A stretch of DNA of 60,692 nucleotides, taken from assembly GCF_001552595.1 (NCBI RefSeq), contig NZ_BCRM01000014.1:1-60692 (forward strand), written 5' to 3'. This stretch comes from Rhodococcus erythropolis NBRC 15567. GTDB taxonomy: Bacteria > Actinomycetota > Actinomycetes > Mycobacteriales > Mycobacteriaceae. Shown piece by piece: positions 36,598 through 44,476 of this stretch. The notes under the pieces were generated by a model. That model saw only the letters and a list, made by a program, of their open reading frames with translations, was not told the origin of the DNA and searched no databases. Numbering within the stretch: position 1 is the stretch's first letter; each line of letters opens with the position of its first letter. The position numbers and the translations under genes were made by a program.

Positions 36598-37079
36598 AGG
36601 CAATCATCGTGTGTACCTCTGTCTCCCATGGCAATACGAAGCGTATCGCCGACGTCATCGGAGAAGTTCTCGATGCTCGCGTGGTCGAGCCCGGTGACAT
36701 CGACGCCGCGCAGCTCGCCGACTACGACCTCGTGGGCTTCGGCTCCGGCATCTACCTACGCTCGTACCACGAAGACCTACGCTCGTTCATCGAGGCACTC
36801 CCCGAAGAACGGCGATCCAAGGCTTTTGTCTTCGCCACCAGTGGTTTTCCCGACAAGGGGATTCATCGCTTCTCGCGTCCACTGGTTCAGCTGCTCGAGC
36901 AGAAGGGCTTCGATGTGGTCGCAGCCTTCTCGTCCCGCGCGTGGGATACGTATTTTCCGTTCAAGCCGTTCGGAGGTATCCGGAAGGGGCGGCCGAACGC
37001 CGACGACTTGGAATCGGCGCGCACGTTCGCCGAAGTCCTACGCGGTAGCGTTCAGGACAGCTTGCCCGGCACCGGGTAG
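36594..37079 (+). CDS. Flavodoxin-family protein
   Basis: The 161-residue protein begins MKAIIVCTSVSHGNTKRIAD, the FMN phosphate loop of long-chain flavodoxins, with further loops FGSGIYLRSYHEDL and FATSGFPDKGIHRF that resemble flavodoxin/menaquinone-dependent oxidoreductases. It could supply electrons to a neighbouring oxidoreductase. It overlaps convergently by 28 bp with the Cys-rich gene at 37052. Confidence 0.8.
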   Translation: MKAIIVCTSVSHGNTKRIADVIGEVLDARVVEPGDIDAAQLADYDLVGFGSGIYLRSYHEDLRSFIEALPEERRSKAFVFATSGFPDKGIHRFSRPLVQLLEQKGFDVVAAFSSRAWDTYFPFKPFGGIRKGRPNADDLESARTFAEVLRGSVQDSLPGTG

Positions 37080-37297
37080 CTGCGCAGGCTCATCTCCAGC
37101 TCACCGGCGTCGGCAAGGTCGTTGATCGTCTGACGCAGAGCGCCACACGTCCGCTGAGCGTTGGCTCGACCGTTCTCACGCCCCAGCTCCGGGCACACCA
37201 CTTGCGACTCTTCGAGCCATTGAACGCTGGTGTGCGCTTCGCTGTATTTCTCGACCAGAACGCGGTTTCCGCAGTTCCGACAGCTGACCTGACGCAT
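37052..37297 (-). CDS. Small four-cysteine (zinc-ribbon-like) protein
   Basis: The 81-residue protein has CRNCG at 6-10 and two further Cys (VVCPE and RTCGA), enough for a metal site. Its ATG overlaps the stop of the isomerase gene by 4 bp, placing it third in an HsaB-KSI operon. A role tied to steroid catabolism is inferred from position only. Confidence 0.6.
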   Translation of the reverse strand: MRQVSCRNCGNRVLVEKYSEAHTSVQWLEESQVVCPELGRENGRANAQRTCGALRQTINDLADAGELEMSLRSYPVPGKLS

Positions 37298-37683
37298 CAG
37301 CGTGCAATCAGATCGGCCGGTGACCAGAACGCGCGCATGCTCGTGATCTTGGCGTCCGCGTCGAAAGTCATGACGTCGATCGGTTCGACCTCGTAGACCT
37401 GATCGCCCACCGGTGTGACGACGCGGAAGTGAAAGGCCGCGCTGGATCCGCTCACCCGCAAGGTGAGAAGCTCCGTCTCTTGCGAACCGCCCTCGAGAGC
37501 GCCGTAGAACTCGGTGATCGCCGCTTTGCCGACACGGGGTTCGCTGCCGACCGGGTCTTCGAGTGTCGCGTTCTCGGCGTAGAGGGCGGCGATGTCCGCT
37601 GACGATCCGCGAGCCACGGCGTCGAGGTAGGTGGTAACCGTCGCCGTGATCGCGGCCGTGGTGTCTGGTTCGAGAGTGGTCAT
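37297..37683 (-). CDS. SnoaL/NTF2-fold ketosteroid isomerase-like protein
   Basis: The start at 37683 gives a 128-residue NTF2-fold protein with YLDAVARGSSADIAALYAENATLEDPVGSEP. It keeps the Tyr and Asp positions of ketosteroid delta5-isomerases near the N-terminus, and ends PIDVMTFDADAKITSMRAFW with a second active-site Asp candidate. It should move a double bond from delta5 to delta4 in a 3-ketosteroid. It lies 115 bp downstream of hsaB on the same strand. Confidence 0.8.
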   Translation of the reverse strand: MTTLEPDTTAAITATVTTYLDAVARGSSADIAALYAENATLEDPVGSEPRVGKAAITEFYGALEGGSQETELLTLRVSGSSAAFHFRVVTPVGDQVYEVEPIDVMTFDADAKITSMRAFWSPADLIAR

Positions 37684-37798
37684 CGAGTTAGTCCGATCAG
37701 TCGAGAAGTTCAGGGTCTGACAACTACTTCGGACGCTATCGGTGCCGTCTCGATTCGGCGTCGCAATCTCCCACGCAGCGGGACGGCCCGCAAGAAAT

Positions 37799-38299
37799 TC
37801 AGGCGTCGAAGCGTCCGAAGCCGCCGCGGTAGAACAGAAGCGGACCATCGTGGCGCAGCACGTTCAGATCGGTGATTCGTGCGACGACGATGGTGTGATC
37901 ACCGGCGTCGTGCTCCTGCTCGACGGTGGCCTCGATGCGAGCGAGTGCGCCGCTGAGCGCCGGAGCACCGTTGCCGGCCGCGTCCCACTCGACGCCGAGG
38001 AACTTGTCGGTCCCGCCGCGAGCGAACGCCGAACACATGTCCTGCTGATCGTGGGCGAGAACATTGATGCAGAGAGTTCCGGATTCGCGAAGCTTCGGCC
38101 AACTTGTCGACGTCTTCGCCGGGCAGAACGAAAGCAACGGGGGATCGAGCGATACCGAGACCAGAGACTGGCAGGTGAAGCCGAGGGGTGAATCTCCATC
38201 GTGAGCGGTGATGACGGTGACGCCAGTGCAGAAATTGCTCATCACGTTGCGAAGTGTGCGTCCGTCCAGAACTGGCGGCTCGGCGTTTTCCACGGTCAT
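37799..38299 (-). CDS. hsaB: HsaB-like flavin reductase
   Basis: The 166-residue flavin reductase-fold protein (NVMSNFCTGVTVITAHDGDSPLGFTCQSLVSVSLDPPLLSFC) matches the reductase component of two-component flavin monooxygenases. HsaB supplies FMNH2 to HsaA, which hydroxylates 3-HSA during steroid ring degradation. Starts at ATG 38299 after AAGGAG. It is not in the hsaC-hsaA-kshA block but 2 kb away, beyond two regulators. Confidence 0.85.
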   Translation of the reverse strand: MTVENAEPPVLDGRTLRNVMSNFCTGVTVITAHDGDSPLGFTCQSLVSVSLDPPLLSFCPAKTSTSWPKLRESGTLCINVLAHDQQDMCSAFARGGTDKFLGVEWDAAGNGAPALSGALARIEATVEQEHDAGDHTIVVARITDLNVLRHDGPLLFYRGGFGRFDA

Positions 38300-38510
38300 G
38301 TCGTCTCCTTGTTCAAATCTCTGTTCAAAACTCTGCAAACAGCTTCAGAAGCAACGATGTGTGGCGCCGCGGTCGTAATCCAGCGGCAGTCCCACTCAAT
38401 GGCAGCAATGGCTTCTCGCCACGGGTTCGGACCGAGCGAGTGTCAGGTGGAGGGGTCTCGGGCAAATTTGATCCCGCTCAGCGGTCCGTTCGGATTCTAC
38501 GAAACCAGCA

Positions 38511-38524
38511 AATCACCAGTGATT
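38511..38524. promoter_or_regulatory. Palindrome at the PadR-type gene promoter
   Basis: AATCAC-CA-GTGATT is a perfect 14-bp inverted repeat 14 bp before the regulator's ATG, in the gap shared with hsaB. It is a probable autoregulatory site. Confidence 0.5.
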
Positions 38525-38538
38525 GTTAGACTTCGGGC

Positions 38539-39240
38539 ATGTCCGAACCTGATGACGTGTCCCGAGGACTTCCCGCTACCAGCTGGGCAGTGCTCGGGAT
38601 GCTGACGTTCGGGGAGGAACTGACCGGAAACGATTTGAAGAAGTGGGCCGACTGGAGTGTCGGCTTCTTCTACTGGAGCCCGTCCATCAGCCAGGTCTAC
38701 GCAGAGCTGAAGAAGCTCGAAAGCATCGGATTCGTGGAGTCCCGGGTCGTCTCCGAGCCCGGGGTGCGGGGCAAGCGCCTCTACTCGATCACCCAATCAG
38801 GAACCGACGCCGTCCGGACGTGGTCACGGGAGGCGCCGGTGGAAGTCCCGGTGCTCAAGCACGGCGTGATGTTGCGTCTGTGGATGGGACACCTCAACGA
38901 ACCCGAGCGACTCAAGGCACTGGTCGAAGCCCATATCGCCAACGTCGAAGAGCAGATTCGACGCGCGAAACTCCACGCAGATCATGCCGAGAACGAGCCG
39001 GCCTGGTCGTTCCCGGTCATGACGTTGCGATGGTCGGAACGGTACTTCCGAGCCGAGATCGAACTTGCTCGCGAACTTCTCGAAGACATCGATCGTGCGT
39101 CCGCCGAGTTCGCGAACGTCGCCGAGCACGACCGACTGGGATCGCCGTTGCCCTCGACGCCCGGCAGATGGAAGAACGTCGAGGAATACGTGTTGGCACT
39201 CGAGCAAGCCGGGCTCACCGGCAACGGCTCGAATATCTGA
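38539..39240 (+). CDS. PadR-family transcriptional regulator
   Basis: The 233-residue protein has an N-terminal winged HTH of the PadR type (ATSWAVLGMLTFGEELTGNDL, then SISQVYAELKKLESIGFVESR and GKRLYSITQSG). A C-terminal helical dimerisation domain spans about 110-195. It is divergent from hsaB-KSI and probably controls that operon and itself. Ligand unknown. It converges with the IclR gene, 1 bp between stops. Confidence 0.85.
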   Translation: MSEPDDVSRGLPATSWAVLGMLTFGEELTGNDLKKWADWSVGFFYWSPSISQVYAELKKLESIGFVESRVVSEPGVRGKRLYSITQSGTDAVRTWSREAPVEVPVLKHGVMLRLWMGHLNEPERLKALVEAHIANVEEQIRRAKLHADHAENEPAWSFPVMTLRWSERYFRAEIELARELLEDIDRASAEFANVAEHDRLGSPLPSTPGRWKNVEEYVLALEQAGLTGNGSNI

Positions 39241-39241
39241 G

Positions 39242-40024
39242 TCAGGCCCCGGCTGCGGTCGGCATGTTGCGCAACAGGTGACGACGCTGCAACGTCGGAG
39301 TGACGCTCAGCGATCCGCCGTCGATGCCACGCCAAATGGCAGCGGCCGCCATCCGAACCGGCGCTGCGCTGACGTGGTCGAGTCGGAGAGCCTTCGACGG
39401 CGCGCAGATGGATACCGCGGCAACAGCGCGGCCGATGGGGCCGATCGGTGCCGCAAGACAGCTGAATCCCGGTAGGCCGTTTCCGGTTTCGAATGCCACC
39501 CCTGATTCGCGAATCCTGGCGAGGTGGGGCAGTGCGTAGCCCGAGGACTTCGGCGAACCGAATGCAAGCAGTGCCTGACCGATCGCAGTGGTCTCGGCCC
39601 GGCGTCGACCACCCACACGCGTCGGCACCGCGGCAGCGAGGCGTCCGCCGATCTTCTCCATGTAGACCACATCGGGCCCGTCGAGGATGCCGAGGTGAAC
39701 CACGAAGCCGGTGACACGGTAGAGCTCGTGGAGGAGCGGCATGGCTGCAGCGTGGAGGCGGTCTTGATGAACCGCGAGCGATCCCAGTTCGACGAGGCGC
39801 ATACCGAGTTCGTAGTCGCGGCCGTCGCGGCGCAGCCAACGCATCGAGACGAGACGTTCGAGCATGCGGTGGGCAGACGAGCGTGGCAGGCCCGTGCTCC
39901 GAACGACCTGAGCGAGCGTCAACCTGCCGGGACCGTCGAAGGCGTCGAGAACCAGCGAGACGCGATCGAGAATTGCTGTCGGGGCCGAATCGGCGCCTAA
40001 AGCATCCACAGCCTGCAGTGTCAT
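39242..40024 (-). CDS. IclR-family transcriptional regulator
   Basis: The 260-residue protein has an N-terminal winged HTH (LTLAQVVRSTGLPRSSAHRMLERL) and an IclR effector domain (GFVVHLGILDGPDVVYMEKI, ETTAIGQALLAF, GFSCLAAPIG). The ATG at 40024 is 6 nt from GAGG. It lies next to hsaC-hsaA-kshA, so control of ring-degradation genes is likely. Two palindromes sit in its promoter. Confidence 0.87.
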   Translation of the reverse strand: MTLQAVDALGADSAPTAILDRVSLVLDAFDGPGRLTLAQVVRSTGLPRSSAHRMLERLVSMRWLRRDGRDYELGMRLVELGSLAVHQDRLHAAAMPLLHELYRVTGFVVHLGILDGPDVVYMEKIGGRLAAAVPTRVGGRRRAETTAIGQALLAFGSPKSSGYALPHLARIRESGVAFETGNGLPGFSCLAAPIGPIGRAVAAVSICAPSKALRLDHVSAAPVRMAAAAIWRGIDGGSLSVTPTLQRRHLLRNMPTAAGA

Positions 40025-40055
40025 CGTGTACCTCACTTCTCTTAGAGCTCCACAA

Positions 40056-40086
40056 CCAGTGAACTGGCTATTTCAATTAGAAATAG
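40056..40086. promoter_or_regulatory. Adjacent palindromes upstream of the IclR-type gene
   Basis: CCAGT-GA-ACTGG (40056-40067) abuts CTATTTC-AATTA-GAAATAG (40068-40086), both perfect inverted repeats, 30-60 bp before the iclR ATG. The second resembles known IclR-type operators. Autoregulation is the simplest reading. Confidence 0.55.
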
Positions 40087-40156
40087 TGTCATAGAGTTCT
40101 GGATTTGTGAAGTGGATCACCGGTCTGTTTTCGGGCGCGTCACGGTGGAAACGACA

Positions 40157-40190
40157 AAGGGGCTTGCGCGAATGCTCGCGCAAGCCCCTT
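40157..40190 (-). terminator. Terminator of the kshA-hsaA-hsaC operon
   Basis: A perfect 15-bp stem (AAGGGGCTTGCGCGA with complement, 4-nt loop) lies 45 bp after the hsaC stop. On the minus strand it is followed by a U-containing stretch (UUUGUCGUUU includes part of the stem end). Confidence 0.85.
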
Positions 40191-40234
40191 CGTCGGTTTA
40201 CTACCGGCAGGTAGTACATCGTCACCGACAGGTA

Positions 40235-41146
40235 CTACATAGCTGCCAGCGGTTCGCTTCCGGACCAGTCGTGGCCCCAGTAGCTGTCGGCGGTGATCTC
40301 CTCGGAGGAGTACGAGTCCTGATCCACCTTCGCGCCCTCGGTGCCGAACTCGATGTCCCAGCCGCCGGGTGCGCGGACGTAGAAGGAGATCATCTTGTCG
40401 TTGGTGTGGCGACCCAAGGTCGACGACACGGAGAATCCGTCCTTCATCACTCGGTCGAGAGCCTGGCCGACGGCGTCGAGGGTGTCGACCTCGACCATGA
40501 TGTGAATCAGGCCGGGTGCGCCGCCGTGCGGTGCCGGGCACAGGGCCAAGCTGTGGTGACGCTCGTTGACGCCCATGAAACGGATTCGCAGCGGCCCGAA
40601 TTCGGGCGGGGCCGGCAGGCGGAAGGCGCCGCGCGGGTAGAAGCCGAGCACCTCGGTGTAGAAGTCGAAGCTCGCAGCACTGTCCATCACCGGGAGCACG
40701 ACGTGGCCGAGACCCTGTGCGCCGGTGACGAATCGAGCGCCGAAGGGCGTCACCACGGGGCTGTGGTCGAGGATCGCGCCGTGGAAGACCTCGATGGCTG
40801 CTCCACCGGGATCGGTGAAGGCGATGACCTCTTCGACCCGTCGAGCATCCGCTTCGGCGAGCGAAAGCTGCTCCACCTCGGTGCCGTTCTTTTCGAGGGC
40901 CTCCTGAACGCGGCGCAGTGCGGCGTGATCGGCGACCTCCCAACCGATGTTGACGATCTCGTCGCGCTCACCCTCGACGACGACGATGCGAGCAGCACGC
41001 TCGTCGAGTCGTAGGTAGAGAGCGTTCTCGTCCGGCCCACTGCCCTTGGCGAATCCGAGAACATCGAAAGCGAAAGTGCGCCAACGTGCCATGTCGTTGG
41101 TCGAGATCTTGACGTAGCCAAGTCCCTTGATGTCAGTGTGTGTCAT
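40235..41146 (-). CDS. hsaC: Extradiol ring-cleavage dioxygenase HsaC
   Basis: The 303-residue two-domain type-I extradiol dioxygenase has iron ligands His148 (GLGHVVLP), His215 (LIHIMVE) and Glu266 (WDIEFGTEG). HsaC cleaves 3,4-DHSA (the catecholic steroid) to 4,9-DSHA. ATG follows AGGAAC. It is the last gene of a minus-strand kshA-hsaA-hsaC block. hsaD, which usually follows, is not present here. Confidence 0.92.
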   Translation of the reverse strand: MTHTDIKGLGYVKISTNDMARWRTFAFDVLGFAKGSGPDENALYLRLDERAARIVVVEGERDEIVNIGWEVADHAALRRVQEALEKNGTEVEQLSLAEADARRVEEVIAFTDPGGAAIEVFHGAILDHSPVVTPFGARFVTGAQGLGHVVLPVMDSAASFDFYTEVLGFYPRGAFRLPAPPEFGPLRIRFMGVNERHHSLALCPAPHGGAPGLIHIMVEVDTLDAVGQALDRVMKDGFSVSSTLGRHTNDKMISFYVRAPGGWDIEFGTEGAKVDQDSYSSEEITADSYWGHDWSGSEPLAAM

Positions 41147-41185
41147 CGTTTTCTGTTCCTGTCGATTTCTTGTGTCGAAGTCTGA

Positions 41186-42367
41186 TCAGATCATCGCCCG
41201 CAGCGGACCCTGCGGATCTGCGCCGAGACGGCTCAGCGAGGCGGCGTGGAATACGGTGCCCGGCACGTGAATTGCGTGGTGCTGTCCCGCGTGAGCGTCG
41301 CGCCAGAATCGCTGAAGCGGCTTGTCCATCCGCAGTGCGTTGCCGCCGCAGCGCGGGTAGACCTGATCGATCGCGTTGATTGCGCGCCACGCTGCCTGCA
41401 CCTGAGTCTGACGTCCCTCGGCGCGCTGCTCGAAGGTGACTTCCTTGCCGGCATCCACTCGATCCCACATGCGGTCGACGTTGGCCAGCAGGGTGTCGCG
41501 GGCTGCCCGGATGTCGGCAGTTGCCTGACCGATGGCGAACAAGGTGTACGGGTCGTCCTTGACTGCCGTGCCCTGTGCGTTGATGCGATCGGCCTGGTAC
41601 TCGTTGGCGTGGAAGAGCATTCCCTCGCAGATGCCGATGGTGGCGGCGGTGATACCGAGGGGGAACATGTTCGACCACGGCATCAGGTACAGCGTCTCGG
41701 TGCGCCCGTACTTGCGCACCGCCGTTCCGTCGATGACCTCGTCGCAGTCCATGACGCGGTAATCGGGGACGTACGCATCCTTGACCACGAGGTCCTTGGA
41801 GCCGGTGCCGCGAAGTCCCATGACATCCCACGAGTCTTCGATGATCTCGTAGTCGGTGCGCGGAATGATCACATGGAGCATGCGCGGCGGCATCTCCATG
41901 TTGCCGTCCTTGTCGCACGCCATCGCACCGAGGAAAGCCCAGTCGCAATGGTCGGTGCCGGAAGAGAACTGCCAGCGGCCGGAGAACTTGTAGCCGCCGT
42001 CGGTGGGGATACACATTCCGCCGGGCATGTACGGCGATGCCATCCAGGTGTCGGGATCCGATCCCCAGATCTCCTGCTGCACCTTCGGATCCGCGAACGC
42101 GAGCTGCCACGGGTGAACTCCGACGATCCCGTGTACCCAGCCGGCCGAGGGATTGAGCGAAGCCATGCGCATCACGGTCTCGGCGAACTCGCGAGGATGC
42201 GCCTCCATTCCGCCGTGTTCCTTGGGTTGGAGCATGCGGATGGAACCGATTGCCTTCATCTTCTTGGCGGTGTCGTCGGCCACCCGGCCGATCCGCTCGG
42301 CCTCGATGCCTTCGGCGAAGATGTCGTCGGCCATCGCGTTGATCTGTTCGAGCACTTCGTACGTCAT
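41186..42367 (-). CDS. hsaA: Flavin-dependent monooxygenase HsaA
   Basis: The 393-residue acyl-CoA-dehydrogenase-fold oxygenase has SLNPSAGWVHGIVGVHPWQLA and FSGRWQFSSGTDHCDWAFLGA, typical of two-component flavin monooxygenases of the HsaA class. It hydroxylates 3-HSA to 3,4-DHSA with FMNH2 supplied by HsaB. ATG after AAGGAA. It lies 39 bp upstream of hsaC. Confidence 0.92.
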   Translation of the reverse strand: MTYEVLEQINAMADDIFAEGIEAERIGRVADDTAKKMKAIGSIRMLQPKEHGGMEAHPREFAETVMRMASLNPSAGWVHGIVGVHPWQLAFADPKVQQEIWGSDPDTWMASPYMPGGMCIPTDGGYKFSGRWQFSSGTDHCDWAFLGAMACDKDGNMEMPPRMLHVIIPRTDYEIIEDSWDVMGLRGTGSKDLVVKDAYVPDYRVMDCDEVIDGTAVRKYGRTETLYLMPWSNMFPLGITAATIGICEGMLFHANEYQADRINAQGTAVKDDPYTLFAIGQATADIRAARDTLLANVDRMWDRVDAGKEVTFEQRAEGRQTQVQAAWRAINAIDQVYPRCGGNALRMDKPLQRFWRDAHAGQHHAIHVPGTVFHAASLSRLGADPQGPLRAMI

Positions 42368-42418
42368 GTTGTTCCTTGCGTTCAGTCAGGTTGTCTCAGC
42401 AGTGTTTTCGACTGCGAA

Positions 42419-43615
42419 TCAGGAGGTTGTCTCGAGCGCCTGGGCGTCACGTGCGGCAACGTTTTCGGCGACTTCCCGCTTCCAGCTCTCCACTGCGCGG
42501 GTAGTGTCGATCTCGAATTCGAAGCGCTTCGTCATGTCTTCCGTGACGTTCTCGACATCGGTGTAGAACTGGTTGTACCAGCGCCGCAACTGGTAAACCG
42601 GGCCGTCCTCCTCCGAGAGCAGCGGGTTGTCGATCGGGGCCTTGTTCTTCCAGATCTCCACGTCCTGAAGGAATCCCATCTCGACGCCCTCGGTGAACTG
42701 CGCGGCCATCGCGGCAGTGGACTCGTCGTCCATACCGGGAAGCTTCTTGACCATCGCGCCGTACTGCAACACGAAGGCATTGTTCGAGATGGGGTAGTGG
42801 CAGTTGATCAATACAGTTTCGATGATCTGCCCGTTGGCTTCGCTCTTGATCCAGTCGATCATGTACGACGGACCGAAATACGAAGCATCCGAACGAAGAA
42901 CAGCGTTGGGATCGCCGTAGTTGGTGCCGCTGATGATGTCCTCGCGTCCCACCGATTCCATGTACTGGCTCGCTACGTGACCTTCGAAGATGTTCTTGAA
43001 GTACTTGGGGAACGAGTAGTGAACGTAGAAGAAGTGGGCCATGTCCACGACGTTGTCCACGATCTCGCGGCAATGAGAGCCTTCGATGGTGAGCGTATTC
43101 CAGCTCCAGTCGCTCCACTCATCGCTTCCGAAGCCCTCGATGTCGGGAATTGTGACCTCGGCGGGCGGGGGATTCCCCTGGGGATCGTGCCAGACGAACA
43201 GCTGACCGTTCTTCTCGAGTGTGGTCCACGCCCGCGTCTTGGCCAGCGGCGGAACGCGTCGTGCGTAGGGGATCGCCGTACATTTTCCGTTACCGCCCCA
43301 ACGCCAGTCGTGGAACGGGCAGGCGATCGAATCGCCCTTGACGGTTCCGTGAGCGAGGTTGCCACCCATGTGGCGGCAGTAGGCGTCGAGAATCTTGATG
43401 TCGCCCTTGCTGTCGGCGAAGACGACAAGGCTGGTGCCGAATGCCTCGATCTGGTGGGGCTGACCGTCGCGATAGGTATTGCTCAGTCCGAGGCAGTGCC
43501 ATCCACGCGCGAACCGCGCCGGGGGCGCTGCCGCTTCGATTTCTCGAATTTCCTCGCCGGCGCCCGACTGCGTCGAGGCGTCCGTAGTGGTGAGTGGGCC
43601 GGTTCCGAGTGCCAT
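42419..43615 (-). CDS. kshA: KshA-like 3-ketosteroid 9-alpha-hydroxylase oxygenase
   Basis: The 398-residue Rieske oxygenase has [2Fe-2S] ligands Cys80, His82, Cys99 and His102 (CRH and CPFH). The mononuclear iron site has Asp191, His194 and His199 (DMAHFFYVH) with an Asp in FLQDVEIW. This pattern and length match KshA, which opens ring B by 9-alpha-hydroxylation using reductase KshB (not in the window). The ATG follows a good GGAGGA site. First of the kshA-hsaA-hsaC block. Confidence 0.9.
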   Translation of the reverse strand: MALGTGPLTTTDASTQSGAGEEIREIEAAAPPARFARGWHCLGLSNTYRDGQPHQIEAFGTSLVVFADSKGDIKILDAYCRHMGGNLAHGTVKGDSIACPFHDWRWGGNGKCTAIPYARRVPPLAKTRAWTTLEKNGQLFVWHDPQGNPPPAEVTIPDIEGFGSDEWSDWSWNTLTIEGSHCREIVDNVVDMAHFFYVHYSFPKYFKNIFEGHVASQYMESVGREDIISGTNYGDPNAVLRSDASYFGPSYMIDWIKSEANGQIIETVLINCHYPISNNAFVLQYGAMVKKLPGMDDESTAAMAAQFTEGVEMGFLQDVEIWKNKAPIDNPLLSEEDGPVYQLRRWYNQFYTDVENVTEDMTKRFEFEIDTTRAVESWKREVAENVAARDAQALETTS

Positions 43616-43741
43616 GTCTTCCTCCGAGCCGCGTCTTGCGACGCTCCAGTGATGTGATCCGTCTCATACAACGACGAAGCGTCCTCTGGAGATACGGCAG
43701 TTCCCGCTGGATGGAACACCCGCTCGGTGACCTGCAGAGAT

Positions 43742-44287
43742 TCAGCTCGCGAGTGTCGCCACATCGTCGATCGCGTAAGTCGCCCAGGCCCGAGCGGTGA
43801 CGACCCCGGTGGGATCGGTGGCGACCAGAGCTACGTCGGCGACGCTCTCGTGGTCCTTCTCGTACGTAGCGAGCACCGTCACGGAGCAGTTCAGATCTGC
43901 TCCCGCGGAAGTTGCGGTGCAACGTCCGCGGAACCGTCGTAGCGACGCCGAGCCGTAACGACGAGCGGCGAAATCGGCAAGGGCAGCAACGGAATCGGTT
44001 CCGGTGCCCGCTGTCGGGGCTTCCCGGACGAAGACCTCGGCAACCAGATGCCCGGTCTGGTCGTGGTATTCGGTGATCCGCTCGAGAGTCGAGCCCAGCG
44101 GCCTCACGGATCCGGTGAGCAGCGCGCCCGGATCAGGGCGCCCGAAGAACACGACGTCCTGTTCGACTACGGACCCGTCGGGTGCCGAGCGCACGGTGCC
44201 GTACAGCGAGTCGAAATCCGAGAGGAGCGTGGTGGACGTACGGGGAGCAGATGCCGTGAAGTGGGCGGTACCGAGGTTGGTAGTCAT
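43742..44287 (-). CDS. Hypothetical hotdog-like small protein
   Basis: The start is set at ATG 44287; the longer frame runs into the divergent promoter. The 181-residue protein has alternating strands and short helices (RFRGRCTATSAGADLNC, then SVTVLATY, then VALVATDPTGVVTARAWATYAID) that resemble the second half of a MaoC-like hotdog fold, but no catalytic Asp/His motif is clear. It is divergent from the acyl-CoA synthetase across a KstR-type box. Confidence 0.55.
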   Translation of the reverse strand: MTTNLGTAHFTASAPRTSTTLLSDFDSLYGTVRSAPDGSVVEQDVVFFGRPDPGALLTGSVRPLGSTLERITEYHDQTGHLVAEVFVREAPTAGTGTDSVAALADFAARRYGSASLRRFRGRCTATSAGADLNCSVTVLATYEKDHESVADVALVATDPTGVVTARAWATYAIDDVATLAS

Positions 44288-44414
44288 GACACTCTCCGTT
44301 GGACGCGACCGAGACGCTGTCGTCTCGGTGGGTACATCGACGCTAACCACCGCTCTCGCGGGTGACGACGGGCTTCCCGCTGATCGGGAGCATTCTCGGA
44401 TTCGATCGAAGAGG

Positions 44415-44428
44415 TGGAACCTGTTCCA
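44415..44428. promoter_or_regulatory. KstR-type operator
   Basis: TGGAACCTGTTCCA fits the published KstR consensus TnnAACnnGTTnnA at every fixed position and is a perfect palindrome. It lies in the gap between the divergent 43742 and acyl-CoA synthetase genes, 49 bp before the latter's likely ATG. Confidence 0.8.
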
Positions 44429-44476
44429 GTTTTGTGCAATTCTGGATATCGTATCCGTGACCGGGAGCACATCTCG

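Noticed and set aside
38310..38329. TGTTCAAA direct repeat upstream of hsaB as an operator
   Set aside because: Only two short copies overlapping the ribosome-site region; too weak to support on its own.
40208..40240. Near-repeat CAGGTAGTACAT / CAGGTACTACAT at the hsaC end
   Set aside because: Short and overlapping the hsaC stop; no evident function beyond chance or local duplication.
41246..43657. 803-codon open frame antisense to hsaA and kshA
   Set aside because: It runs across two clear enzyme genes and an intergenic gap without domain features.
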